A DNA stretch of 64,000 nucleotides from Acinetobacter proteolyticus (GTDB taxonomy: Bacteria > Pseudomonadota > Gammaproteobacteria > Pseudomonadales > Moraxellaceae): NCBI RefSeq assembly GCF_000367945.1, contig NZ_KB849179.1:1082935-1146934 (forward strand), written 5' to 3'. Positions 17,913 through 26,152 of this stretch are shown here, piece after piece. Below the pieces are notes generated by a model. That model was not told the origin of the DNA and made no database searches. It worked only from the letters and a program-made list of their open reading frames with translations. Positions within the stretch are counted from its first letter, which is position 1, and each line of letters begins with the position of its first letter. Both the position numbers and the translations under genes were made by a program.

Positions 17913-17937
17913 AATTTCATCAACTCAAATATTAAGC

Positions 17938-18600
17938 TCAATCAAACATATTCAGTTGCGGTGTTATTTTTACGATTTTGGCTTTGGGAACATGTGAACA
18001 TTCAAACTCTTCTACTGGAAAACCTTGCATAAAATCATAAAGCAGATGAGGTTGTTTTAAGCTAAGCCATTCATCTAAACGCTCATGCGGAATAACCACC
18101 ACGGAACGTTTTACATCCCCTGGTTCATGGAAATCCTTCATCATTGGGTGATCTATGGCATCCATCGTGAGCATGCTTGCTGAACGAATCACCTGATCAT
18201 TCAGTTTTCTGATCTCATACAAAGCCGCAATAAAAAAAGCCTTTCCATCTTTGCGACGGACTGCCCAACGTTGCGGCTTATTATCAACGTACTTACTTTC
18301 ATAAAACTCGGTCACGGGAATCACGCCAAACTTACACTTGCTCGCAGCTTCTACAAAACTAGGCTTCTGAAAAATGGTTTCATGTCGAGCATTATAAGTA
18401 TGCTTGGAAATATTGGTATCTTCTGACCATTTGGGCACCAAACCAAATAACACTTCCCGCCACTCCAGCCCTTGCTCCGATTTAAATAGCAAAGGGGTAG
18501 TATAACTTGGGTAAACCTCTTCCCCATATTCAAATGGAATCAAAGGTAAACCAAGCTGTTGAGCTTGCTCGACGGTTAATGGTTTATAGTTGGCACACAT
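17938..18600 (-). CDS. yedK: SRAP domain abasic-site processing protein (YedK/HMCES)
   Basis: A 220-aa SRAP protein. I place the start at the ATG at 18600, not the TTG at 18615, because the catalytic cysteine must be residue 2 (MCANYKPL) after Met removal. The conserved glutamate is in GVIPVTEFYES and the active-site histidine in VVVIPHERLDEWL. The enzyme makes a thiazolidine crosslink with abasic sites in single-stranded DNA and shields them. In Acinetobacter its regulation is unclear. It follows the 2OG oxygenase gene in the same direction but after a terminator. Confidence 0.9.
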   Translation of the reverse strand: MCANYKPLTVEQAQQLGLPLIPFEYGEEVYPSYTTPLLFKSEQGLEWREVLFGLVPKWSEDTNISKHTYNARHETIFQKPSFVEAASKCKFGVIPVTEFYESKYVDNKPQRWAVRRKDGKAFFIAALYEIRKLNDQVIRSASMLTMDAIDHPMMKDFHEPGDVKRSVVVIPHERLDEWLSLKQPHLLYDFMQGFPVEEFECSHVPKAKIVKITPQLNMFD

Positions 18601-18634
18601 AAGCTTGTTGCTCAAGATCCCTAAAAATAAAGTT

Positions 18635-18664
18635 AAAAAAAGGAGGCATGAAACCTCCTTTTTT
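18635..18664 (-). terminator. Terminator after the 2OG-Fe(II) oxygenase gene
   Basis: AAAAAAAGGAGG / CCTCCTTTTTT stem with a 7-nt loop. Confidence 0.9.
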
Positions 18665-18678
18665 CTGCTTAGAAAAAA

Positions 18679-19299
18679 TTAACCAAATAATTTTTTCATC
18701 TTAGCACTTAAACCATGGATAAAACGATGCTTGGCATTGGCTTTATCGCTGGTTAAGAAGTTAATTTGAATTGACTGGCGCTGACCTTCATAAGGTACAT
18801 AACCATGCCAACCATTATCAGTGACTTTAAATGCCACCAGAGTACCTGGTCCGGCATTGATTTCTGCCACATAGTCATCCATATTCTTTTCATCATTCAA
18901 AATGCGTAGACGACCTGTCGGTGCATCCCAAGATTCATTCAAATAAATCAGGATGGTCAGCAGTTTGGTTTTTGAGTCAGAATGAATACGACCATCTTTT
19001 TGACGTGAATAACCACGTAAAGTGATCATCATTGGATGTTCCATCACATCCACATCAAATTTTTCAGTCAAAATTTGACGAAATTCTTTGGTATCCAGTG
19101 ATTTTAGAAAGCGATCAAAATTAGGCTTAATTTCAACATCTTCAATATTATAGCTTCCACCCTGTTCAATTTTTGGGAAATCCTGAATAACAGCTTTCAC
19201 TTCGCTATCTACGATCGAATTTTCTACAACAAAGTAAGGATATGGCGAAGTCGAAACTTGCGCTTGTTTTAAAGCATCTAATTTTAAAATTTGTGACAT
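18679..19299 (-). CDS. 2OG-Fe(II) oxygenase superfamily protein
   Basis: A 206-aa protein with the double-stranded beta-helix iron site: H106-x-D108 in GRIHSDSKTK, the distal H165 in DNGWHGYVPYEG, and R174 (GQRQS) for 2-oxoglutarate binding. The prolyl-4-hydroxylase-like P4Hc layout (TILIYLNESWDAPTGRLRIL) fits. The substrate is unknown; many bacterial members act on proteins or small molecules. This is the last host gene before the prophage; its promoter lies between 19300 and attL. Confidence 0.85.
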   Translation of the reverse strand: MSQILKLDALKQAQVSTSPYPYFVVENSIVDSEVKAVIQDFPKIEQGGSYNIEDVEIKPNFDRFLKSLDTKEFRQILTEKFDVDVMEHPMMITLRGYSRQKDGRIHSDSKTKLLTILIYLNESWDAPTGRLRILNDEKNMDDYVAEINAGPGTLVAFKVTDNGWHGYVPYEGQRQSIQINFLTSDKANAKHRFIHGLSAKMKKLFG

Positions 19300-19424
19300 C
19301 GTTATGATTCGGCTAAATGATCAAACTACGAGAATTATAGCAAAATTTTCAGTTATATGATGGGTAATCCTGTTTTATGACATTATGAAAATGTGATGTA
19401 GTTAATAAAGTCTTCACTTACATA
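19300..19424. other. Host spacer between the oxygenase gene and attL
   Basis: It holds the promoter of the leftward oxygenase gene. Before integration it would have joined directly to the glcB terminator. I see nothing else. Confidence 0.5.
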
Positions 19425-19448
19425 AAAAAAGCCTCCGTAGAGGCTTTT
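19425..19448. other. attL core (prophage left end)
   Basis: Six A, then GCCTCCGTAGAGGC, then four T: 24 bp identical to the site at 61773-61796. The core is itself a hairpin (GCCTC..GAGGC with A and T tails), the form of an intrinsic terminator. No gene ends here toward it, so its native place is at the other end (glcB). Confidence 0.9.
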
Positions 19449-19649
19449 ATACACTATATAAATCAATAAGTTAAAGCACCATTTTGCGCATTTGTTGCAC
19501 TGTATTTTATATTTTTAATTTTCTTAAACTACTTTCAATAATTTTGAAAAACTCCAGTTTAAACGCGTCAATTGATTGATTTCCGACCAAACGCAACCAA
19601 ATAGGCGACTTAAAATGTCGTCTGCTTGTTTATCCACAATATTTTGAAT
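19449..19649. other. Left prophage end, candidate integrase arm region
   Basis: No gene. GTTGCACTGTATTTTA (19494-19509) resembles GTTGCACT at 61650 and GTTGCAATACTTTTA at 61694 near the other end, so it may be an integrase arm site. The remainder is the upstream region of umuC. Confidence 0.4.
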
Positions 19650-19678
19650 TTGAATTCACGGCAGCCAGGTTCTAACAT
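19650..19678 (+). promoter_or_regulatory. Candidate promoter of umuC
   Basis: TTGAAT (19650-19655), 17-nt spacer, TAACAT (19673-19678). The predicted start near 19685 falls inside the SOS-like operator. Confidence 0.45.
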
Positions 19679-19680
19679 TT

Positions 19681-19707
19681 AACTTGAATTTGTAACTTTT
19701 TCAAGTT
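19681..19707. promoter_or_regulatory. UmuDAb-type SOS operator before umuC
   Basis: AACTTGAA (19681-19688) and TTCAAGTT (19700-19707) are perfect inverted arms around an 11-nt spacer (TTTGTAACTTT). The inner TTGAA...TGTAA...TTCAA matches the published Acinetobacter UmuDAb box except for one extra base. It ends 4 nt before the umuC ATG, so bound repressor would block both transcription and the start region. Confidence 0.7.
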
Positions 19708-19711
19708 AACC

Positions 19712-21001
19712 ATGAAAGACCGAATTTTCGCACTCGTTGATGTAAACAACTGCTATGTTTCTTGTGAACGCGTGTTTAATCCAAAGCTTAATAATCGCCC
19801 TGTCATAGTCCTTTCAAACAATGACGGTTGCGCCGTTGCGCGTTCCCAAGAATCGAAAGATATCGGGATCAAAATGGGCGTACCGCTTTTCCAAATTAGG
19901 GATATTGTTGAGCGCAATGACGTTGTTGTTATGTCTAGCAATTACGCAATGTATGAGGAAATGTCTAAACGGTTTTACAATATTCTTTCGGGATTTGTTG
20001 CTAACTCAGAGATTGAGCGCTACTCAATTGACGAGGTATTCTTAGATTTAACAACGTTTTCTAATTACATAGACTTTGTGCAATATGGCCACGAAATGAA
20101 AAATACGCTTTGGCAATGGCTTGGCTTGCCCGTTTGTGTTGGCATTGGCCGAAGTAAAACAGAAGCCAAGTTAGCAAACCACATTGCTAAAAAGAACAAG
20201 CAATTTAATGGTGTATGCGACTTAGCAAGAATGGACCTATGTAATAAAGAGGATTATTTAGCAAAGATCGATGTGTCAGAAGTTTGGGGCGTAGGTCGAC
20301 AGCACACAAAGAAACTGCAAAACATGGGAATCAACACAGTGTTTGACCTAGCTTGTAGCAATCCTATTCAGATGAAAAAACTGTTCAGCATAGTAATGGC
20401 GCGTACTGTTAGTGAGTTGCAAGGCGTATCATGCATTGAGATTGAAGACACCCCACCAAGCAAAAAGCAGATCATATCGAGTAGGTCCTTCGGGCAAAAA
20501 GTTACTGAACTTCAAGATTTGAAAGAAGCTATCGCCCTTCATGCCCAAGATGCATGTAAGAGATTACGTGCTGACAAATCACTATGCGGATGCTTGATTG
20601 TATTTGCTCAATCAAACCCTTTTGATGCAAACACCCCTTTTTATAACAAATCTGTTTCGTTTGCATTTCCCCAGCCTACGGATTGCGTTACTGATTTTGT
20701 GAAAGCAGCAACAATAATGGTTACGCACGTATTTAAACCAGGTATCAAGTTTAAAAAATGTGGCGTGATGTTCACATGTTTAGAACCAAAGTCATCGCAT
20801 ATCTATGACTTATTAACTGATATGCAAGAAATAGAAGAAAAAGAAAAGTTAATGAAAACTTATGAAGCAATACAAGAAAAATTCGGTAAAAAGAAAATCG
20901 GCGTTGGACCTTGCTTCATGCCTAACCGAGCTTGGTCAATGTCACGTGGTAATCTCAGCAATAATCCGTTCACATGGGAAGGACTTTTGAGAGTTGGATA
21001 A
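19712..21001 (+). CDS. umuC: UmuC-like Y-family DNA polymerase (Pol V catalytic subunit)
   Basis: A 429-aa error-prone polymerase. The catalytic carboxylates are in FALVDVNNCYVSCERVF (D9) and YSIDEVFLDL; the little-finger and HhH regions follow (SEVWGVGRQHTKKLQNMGIN). The C-terminal UmuC-specific domain (after residue 330) is present. It performs translesion synthesis with UmuD'2 and RecA. No umuD gene accompanies it, so it would need a host UmuD. Its place just inside attL, with its own SOS-type operator, marks it as a lysogenic-conversion (moron) gene. Confidence 0.92.
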   Translation: MKDRIFALVDVNNCYVSCERVFNPKLNNRPVIVLSNNDGCAVARSQESKDIGIKMGVPLFQIRDIVERNDVVVMSSNYAMYEEMSKRFYNILSGFVANSEIERYSIDEVFLDLTTFSNYIDFVQYGHEMKNTLWQWLGLPVCVGIGRSKTEAKLANHIAKKNKQFNGVCDLARMDLCNKEDYLAKIDVSEVWGVGRQHTKKLQNMGINTVFDLACSNPIQMKKLFSIVMARTVSELQGVSCIEIEDTPPSKKQIISSRSFGQKVTELQDLKEAIALHAQDACKRLRADKSLCGCLIVFAQSNPFDANTPFYNKSVSFAFPQPTDCVTDFVKAATIMVTHVFKPGIKFKKCGVMFTCLEPKSSHIYDLLTDMQEIEEKEKLMKTYEAIQEKFGKKKIGVGPCFMPNRAWSMSRGNLSNNPFTWEGLLRVG

Positions 21002-21044
21002 TTAGATTACAATATCATTATTAAATACATTGGGTTATATCATA

Positions 21045-21761
21045 ATGGATAAAGATATTAAAAAGTTTTTAAAGGATACATGTGTTTACATAGTAACAAT
21101 GACAGTAATTTTTTTCTGTATTATATTTTTAATTATGTTCTACCAGCAAAATGAATCCGCATTTAAAGATGCCATGGATTTATGTATTTCTTTTTTTTCA
21201 GCACTTGCAACCTTGGGTGCAGCAATAATAGCAGCTAAGCTTTTTGAAACATGGAAAGACACACAGTCTTCATCTAATAGGTCTGAACTTGCTAAAAATA
21301 TTCAGATACATCTTTTAAGACTCAAGAAGTTATGCGATAAAAATTTTGAAACCGCAATCATATTTACAAAAACAAATGAGTATATTCGCAACCCTCCTGC
21401 TGATGCTCCTTTGTCCCCATCAAAAATTTTGGAACATGAAAATGAAAGGCTAACTCTTCAAGATAAAAACAATATTTTAAAACAAGAGTATAACGAGATA
21501 TTAGATTTATTAAGAAGTAGCATTGATATGTATAAATTCAACTATGAAGATCTAAATTTAAATGACGATTCAATATTTGAATTTAATGGCTACCAAAGGT
21601 TGATCTCAGGATTGCTCACATACAATTTTAATAATGAATCTGCTGAATCAATTGATAATTTTAAAATACTCCTAAAAGATAGCAAAAAGTATTTTGAAGA
21701 TAACTTTTTTGATCCTATTTTAGATAAGACTTCTCCATATATTAATTTTAATAAAAATTAA
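21045..21761 (+). CDS. Two-helix membrane protein, candidate superinfection or abortive-infection factor
   Basis: A 238-aa protein from the ATG at 21045; a TTG at 21030 is in frame. Two transmembrane helices (about residues 10-33, IVTMTVIFFCIIFLIMFYQQ; and 48-70, FFSALATLGAAIIAAKLFET) are followed by a long helical, charged cytoplasmic domain with WKDTQSSSNRSELAKNI. The second helix and the W-K-D sequence resemble membrane-anchored phage-resistance proteins of prophages, but I cannot assign a family. It lies with umuC between attL and the lysis genes, on the opposite strand from the late genes, so it can be expressed in the lysogen. Its GC is lower than its neighbours. Confidence 0.65.
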   Translation: MDKDIKKFLKDTCVYIVTMTVIFFCIIFLIMFYQQNESAFKDAMDLCISFFSALATLGAAIIAAKLFETWKDTQSSSNRSELAKNIQIHLLRLKKLCDKNFETAIIFTKTNEYIRNPPADAPLSPSKILEHENERLTLQDKNNILKQEYNEILDLLRSSIDMYKFNYEDLNLNDDSIFEFNGYQRLISGLLTYNFNNESAESIDNFKILLKDSKKYFEDNFFDPILDKTSPYINFNKN

Positions 21762-21794
21762 ATGTGATGCGCTATTTAAAAATGAAAAGTAAGA

Positions 21795-21828
21795 AAACGC
21801 TCACTACCAATGAAGGTAATGAGCGTTT
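21795..21828 (+). terminator. Terminator closing the left moron block
   Basis: AAACGCTCACTACC / GGTAATGAGCGTTT, 14-bp arms with one mismatch and a 6-nt loop. It lies between the plus-strand membrane gene and the end of the late operon. Confidence 0.75.
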
Positions 21829-21847
21829 ACAAGAATGAGTAGCTATG

Positions 21848-22456
21848 TCAGGGACGCCTCAAAGCATACTCAAATGTTTCAGCGTAACCCGCAATCAAAT
21901 TTGCTTTGTCAGTGCCATTGATAATACGTCGTGCATTCACATAATCTTTTTTACTTTGATAGATGTAGTCACTGAGTTTTTTACCAGTGAACCAACCTTC
22001 TTTCATGCCCTCAAGCATAATTTTTATTGCATATTCTTTTTGGGTTGCAAGTTCGGGATTCTGTACCAAGTCAATTCCAAGTTTCTTTGATGCCTTTTCA
22101 TAGTTTACATACCAAGTTAATTGCACATAGCCACGACCATAATATAAATATGGATGGTCTTCACAGAGGTAAGCCGCCTGCTTATTGCTATTTTTAAAAC
22201 AATAGCGTTGATCTAAACTATTCAAATACCATGTACCATAAGTACGGTTTTTACCTTTCCCATACTCGACCACGGGTAACATTGTCTTTGCTGTTTCATG
22301 CCACGTTGTAGCAAGAACATATGCTGCTTGCGCATAGCTGATCGACTTGTCTTGGGCCATTGCTGAAACAATAAAATTGATTTCTTCAACCTGACTTTGG
22401 GTTAATTTCCCAAACGCTTCACGTAATACAGCAAAGCCTTGTGTCGTCATTTTCAT
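21848..22456 (-). CDS. Endolysin, glycoside hydrolase family 19-like
   Basis: A 202-aa lysozyme/chitinase-fold protein. The catalytic glutamate E54 is in ATTWHETAKTM, and the family block YYGRGYVQLTWYVNYEKASK and INGTDKANLIAGYAE follow. GH19-type phage endolysins cleave the peptidoglycan glycan strand. No signal peptide or membrane segment, so it depends on the holin for release. GGAGGA precedes the ATG by about 8 nt. Its start overlaps the holin stop by 4 nt (translational coupling). It is the last gene of the late operon. Confidence 0.9.
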   Translation of the reverse strand: MKMTTQGFAVLREAFGKLTQSQVEEINFIVSAMAQDKSISYAQAAYVLATTWHETAKTMLPVVEYGKGKNRTYGTWYLNSLDQRYCFKNSNKQAAYLCEDHPYLYYGRGYVQLTWYVNYEKASKKLGIDLVQNPELATQKEYAIKIMLEGMKEGWFTGKKLSDYIYQSKKDYVNARRIINGTDKANLIAGYAETFEYALRRP

Positions 22457-22788
22457 TGGATCTTTCCTCCACTAATTACTGATTTCCAGATCAGTACAAA
22501 GGTGTCGATCGCTTTACCACCGAGATGCCCTGCGATACCCGCTAGCACCCCAATTAATACGAGTGGCATCTCCCAATAAATACACAACAGGACAGTGATA
22601 ATCCCAGCAAACGCACTGATAATTAATTCACCAGTTAAGCGCCAAAAAACAACGTTGAGTGGCTGCGGCTCTTTTGCTTGGTTGAGTCTTCTAATAAATG
22701 CGACTAATCCACCGAACATTGATAATGCAATGATCCAACCGTATGTTATTAAGCCCGCTAAAACTTCTTTTATTGTTAATTTATCCAA
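22453..22788 (-). CDS. Holin (class I-like, three membrane helices), TTG start
   Basis: A 111-aa protein with about three hydrophobic helices (residues 8-28, 48-66 and 72-100) and a short charged linker between the first two (RRLNQAKEPQPLN). It lies directly upstream of and overlaps the endolysin, the standard holin position. The start is a TTG: the next in-frame upstream codons run into a stop, and AGGTG sits 9 nt before the TTG. The weak start may help set lysis timing. No Rz/Rz1 spanin pair was found next to it. Confidence 0.82.
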   Translation of the reverse strand: MDKLTIKEVLAGLITYGWIIALSMFGGLVAFIRRLNQAKEPQPLNVVFWRLTGELIISAFAGIITVLLCIYWEMPLVLIGVLAGIAGHLGGKAIDTFVLIWKSVISGGKIQ

Positions 22789-22849
22789 AGCAATTACACC
22801 TAAAATGTTTTATCCATTTTAAGAAAGTGCACTTGTGAAGTATCGAAAT

Positions 22850-22860
22850 CTGTTGACAGC
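22850..22860. repeat. CTGTTGACAGC motif, copy 1
   Basis: One of five copies of TGTCAACAG (either strand) in the late block; see also 26143-26151, 33891-33901, 41988-41997 and 44774-44783. This copy lies between the lysis genes and the esterase gene. Confidence 0.4.
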
Positions 22861-22861
22861 A

Positions 22862-22885
22862 AAAAGCCCCTATCAAGGGGCTTTT
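22862..22885 (-). terminator. Terminator between the esterase-like gene and the lysis genes
   Basis: AAAAGCCCC / GGGGCTTTT with a 6-nt loop and a U-run on the minus strand. Lysis genes must be reached by read-through or from a promoter in 22789-22861. Confidence 0.88.
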
Positions 22886-22898
22886 AAGACATAAAAAT

Positions 22899-24002
22899 TT
22901 AAGCTTTCAATACACTTTGGGAATTAAGCTTATTTAAATAAAAATTTGCAGTATTTTTGCTAGTTTCACTATACTCACTGGAAGATAGAATTCTATTGGA
23001 TAGCATTTCAACATCTCGATACCGTTCCAGTTGATAAAAAATCCTAATCCGTCCTAATAGTGTGTATTCACTTTCTAGTTCAGGATTTATTTCAATCTTA
23101 TCGTTGAAGACTATGTTAGAAATTAAATCGGACAGCTGGTGAGTTCTATTTAAGTGGATTAAAACCTCATGCCCAGCGTAATCAACACTAAATAAAGATA
23201 TTTTTTTATAGTAAGGCTGTATCACAGTGCTATAGAAATACATATCTGTAACGTCATACTTATCTAAAAATACATAAACATTTTCTGTTGTTTGTTGAAC
23301 TTTACTTAAACAAGAGTGAGTAAATTCAAGATGATCGTAATTAATTTTATGACTTCTTAGTTCAGGATGATATGGATTTCTAGGAGCTGCGGCTATGGCC
23401 GTACCATTTACAGCTCCTGCAAAGTAAATAGAAGCATAGGCCCCTAGTGAACTGCCATACAGAAAAACTTTCTTCCCTTGTATTAAGGGGGAAACTAGGT
23501 TCTTAAACCTTTCAAAACTTAATGTTTGGAAGAAGTTATCATCATGTTTGCACGAAATTAGATTAAAACCTTTGTTAATTAAGAAATACAGCCCAAAAGT
23601 AACACTTTTCTTATCACACCCCGCCGGGCTAAATACAATAAAAGTAACATCCGAATCAATGTTGTATTCTTCAATCAGATGCCCATCTGTTTCCTCGATT
23701 ATCTTTGGTTCAAATTCATATAGCGTATTCCTATCTTTATTGTAAGAATACTTTTTATCAACTCTTTCTGCCTTTCCCGTTTGGATATCTTTATAAAAAA
23801 ATGACACAGTTGTGATGCAGTTTTCTAAAGGGATAAAATCAAATTCAAAAGCATTACGTTCTTTATAGAACTCTTTTTCTATCCCTTTCGAGTGATGGAA
23901 ATAAAAAGCGTACGTATGCCCCTTAATTGTTTCTGTCTCTACAATTACTTTATTTCCATTAACCCATGCTCTAGTCGCTAAAGCTTGATATTTATTTAAC
24001 AT
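22899..24002 (-). CDS. Alpha/beta-hydrolase-like protein paired with the tailspike (candidate capsule esterase)
   Basis: A 367-aa protein from the ATG at 24002 (an ATG at 24029 is also in frame and would overlap the tailspike gene). Residues about 1-110 form a strand-rich domain. The hydrolase core follows, with the oxyanion-like IVFSPAGCDKKS, nucleophile elbow YGSSLGAYA (Ser194 in the longer numbering), an acid in VFLDKYDVTD and a histidine in DYAGHEVLIHLN. The C-terminal 60 residues are TPR-like helices. Such proteins sit near polysaccharide genes; next to a tailspike the likely role is removal of O-acetyl or other acyl groups from capsule, or modification of the host surface. No signal peptide. 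The role is inferred. Confidence 0.65.
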   Translation of the reverse strand: MLNKYQALATRAWVNGNKVIVETETIKGHTYAFYFHHSKGIEKEFYKERNAFEFDFIPLENCITTVSFFYKDIQTGKAERVDKKYSYNKDRNTLYEFEPKIIEETDGHLIEEYNIDSDVTFIVFSPAGCDKKSVTFGLYFLINKGFNLISCKHDDNFFQTLSFERFKNLVSPLIQGKKVFLYGSSLGAYASIYFAGAVNGTAIAAAPRNPYHPELRSHKINYDHLEFTHSCLSKVQQTTENVYVFLDKYDVTDMYFYSTVIQPYYKKISLFSVDYAGHEVLIHLNRTHQLSDLISNIVFNDKIEINPELESEYTLLGRIRIFYQLERYRDVEMLSNRILSSSEYSETSKNTANFYLNKLNSQSVLKA

Positions 24003-24004
24003 GA

Positions 24005-26059
24005 TTAACTCGTTGTTATTTGTCGCCATGCGGCAGCTTTTCTTAAATAATATATATCATTTTTTGCATCAGTCCATCTACTACCATTAGATGCCGATGA
24101 ACCAAATGTACCAAAAAAAGGGCCTCGAATATTTACTAAAAATTCCCCTGGATTTGCAGATAATCTAATTGGTGGAGCTAACCCAGTCGTATCAGTAAGA
24201 GTCTTAAACTCTACGTCTAAATTAATATTGTCATAACTTCCCGTTGTAACGCCAACGGAATATGCAACAAAATTATACTTAAGGTTGTGACAAATAATAT
24301 GGATATCACTTACTTTAACTACTGTTCCAGAAAAATAAATCGCTGCAGTAACTTTGTCACTCTCATTACCATCACTAAATAAATCTAGCATCCTCACATT
24401 TTTTACGGTATCAAGGGCAACCATCACTGGATCTTCATTTGTAAAAAATAAAACAGCATTGCCTAGTAACTTATTATAACTTTGAGAACTAATAGAGACA
24501 TCTTCACAAGATGCTAAATGAACTCCACGTCTTGCACTCACAGGTTTATTAATAGCACGTACGATGTGTTTGCCAATGTGCACATGCTTTGCATGTGAAA
24601 TAATTAAAGCTGCAAAGTTATTAAGCCCCTTTGTAGCAGCACAATCTTCATTAACTAAAGTTCCGATCTTGATGTTAGTATGGTAATTAAAATCATTAGT
24701 TCTATTCCCTCCAAGTATCTTAAATCCGCCACCGCCCGTTGCCGCTGATCCTGCACCTGAATTTCTTGTTCTGACATACCCAAAACTAATATTGTCGATT
24801 GAATATACTCCTCCAAGACGAACACCATGCTCGGCAGAATCCTCGACATCAACTACGTCAAATGAAACATTTCTTGTGCTATTGTTCCCTAAAACCGATT
24901 CGAATAAAATCGCATTTTGCCCGGCTACACCCAAACCTCTAGACATTAATGTTCTTGCGTATACCTCACCAAAGTGCGAATCTTGGCAATCTCGGAAATA
25001 TAAGCCAACAACATAATTTGTCATACTTATAACATCAACTTTTGATTTAGTTACTCGATATACTTGAACATGGCTATTGAAGTTTTTTGTTGATATGTTT
25101 TTCACCTTTATATTTGTAATATAATCAGTGTCAACAAGCGGGCATAGCATGCAGCCTAAAAGCGGAGACTCATTAATGGATTCAACTCGTATAGAATTAA
25201 TATTCACATTTGACTCAATTATGCGCATCCCATTGTTGTTCTGAACAGTTAAATAAATTTCATCTAAAATACATGTATTTGCGTATACGATTACAGACCA
25301 GTTTGCATGTGCTTCAAGATTTAATAGTTTTGCTGAATTAAATAAAATCGTATTCCCGTAAAGATTTAAAGTTCCCTTAAATCCGTATGTCTTATTTTTT
25401 TCAAACAATATGACGCTATTAGTGTTTTCCAGAATAGACCTGAGTTTCAAAGTTTCATCTGAACCATCTCCGACCAGACCATAGTCTTTTGCATGAATAA
25501 TGTCTTTATTTTTTTCAACTTGTAATCTGCCTGACCAAGTCTTTACAAATCGATCAGTTATCGGTGGAAATTCTCCGCCAGTGATATTTCCAATTAGGGC
25601 ATCAATGTAATCCTTAAGTTCGTTATCTCGTTGTAGCGAAAGTTGATCATAATGAATATCTGCCAATATTCTGGATTGAGTCTCTGATCCTAGTAAATGC
25701 CCCCATTCAATTAAAATTGCAGTAATTTTATCCAATGCCTTTTCAATCGCATCAGGATAAAAATTATCATAGTTCGTAATATCTAAAAGTTGATCGTTTG
25801 GTGTGTTGCCCAATATATAAAAATAAGTATCCGAAATAGGAGCTTTTTTAAAAGTTACATATCCCCCCTGATTTTCATCATTAAGGGTGACTAAATAATC
25901 GTTTTTTGGAACCGTTTTCCATTCATCCCCATCTTTAGAACGAATAGAAATACCAGTTTCGCTTTCTTGCTCAAAAACACGAAAGGTAAAATCAAACCGC
26001 GTATTACTGTTATTGCCCACATAAAGTTGGCTTATCCGCTCTGAACTTGGAATAGTCAT
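24005..26059 (-). CDS. Tailspike protein, beta-helix (receptor binding/depolymerase)
   Basis: A 684-aa protein from the ATG at 26059; the frame extends to 26098, but that upstream part lies in a terminator hairpin. The N-terminal SERISQLYVGNNSNTRFDFT domain with FKKAPISDTYFYILG is the virion-attachment domain seen in Acinetobacter podovirus tailspikes. A helical connector (PDAIEKALDKITAILIEWG) leads to a right-handed parallel beta-helix from about residue 195 (HAKDYGLVGDGSDETLKLRS). This fold usually binds and cleaves capsular polysaccharide as a trimer. It therefore sets host range by capsule type. Catalytic residues cannot be named from sequence alone. Confidence 0.88.
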   Translation of the reverse strand: MTIPSSERISQLYVGNNSNTRFDFTFRVFEQESETGISIRSKDGDEWKTVPKNDYLVTLNDENQGGYVTFKKAPISDTYFYILGNTPNDQLLDITNYDNFYPDAIEKALDKITAILIEWGHLLGSETQSRILADIHYDQLSLQRDNELKDYIDALIGNITGGEFPPITDRFVKTWSGRLQVEKNKDIIHAKDYGLVGDGSDETLKLRSILENTNSVILFEKNKTYGFKGTLNLYGNTILFNSAKLLNLEAHANWSVIVYANTCILDEIYLTVQNNNGMRIIESNVNINSIRVESINESPLLGCMLCPLVDTDYITNIKVKNISTKNFNSHVQVYRVTKSKVDVISMTNYVVGLYFRDCQDSHFGEVYARTLMSRGLGVAGQNAILFESVLGNNSTRNVSFDVVDVEDSAEHGVRLGGVYSIDNISFGYVRTRNSGAGSAATGGGGFKILGGNRTNDFNYHTNIKIGTLVNEDCAATKGLNNFAALIISHAKHVHIGKHIVRAINKPVSARRGVHLASCEDVSISSQSYNKLLGNAVLFFTNEDPVMVALDTVKNVRMLDLFSDGNESDKVTAAIYFSGTVVKVSDIHIICHNLKYNFVAYSVGVTTGSYDNINLDVEFKTLTDTTGLAPPIRLSANPGEFLVNIRGPFFGTFGSSASNGSRWTDAKNDIYYLRKAAAWRQITTS

Positions 26060-26074
26060 TGTTCCCACCAATAA

Positions 26075-26100
26075 AAATGGCCGTATTAATACAGCCATTT
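26075..26100 (-). terminator. Terminator before the tailspike gene
   Basis: AAATGGC / GCCATTT outer arms around the palindrome GTATTAATAC, with T5 following on the minus strand. It separates the 26153-26977 gene from the tailspike. Confidence 0.75.
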
Positions 26101-26142
26101 TAGAAAAGGTGAGATTTAAATAGTTGGATGCAAAGCTTGTGG

Positions 26143-26151
26143 TGTCAACAG
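26143..26151. repeat. TGTCAACAG motif, copy 2
   Basis: It lies one base beyond the stop of the 26153-26977 gene, before the tailspike terminator. Confidence 0.4.
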
Positions 26152-26152
26152 G

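Noticed and set aside
26060..26098. Longer start for the tailspike (ATG at 26098)
   Set aside because: These 13 codons lie in the terminator hairpin of the upstream gene, and the conserved attachment domain begins at the ATG at 26059.
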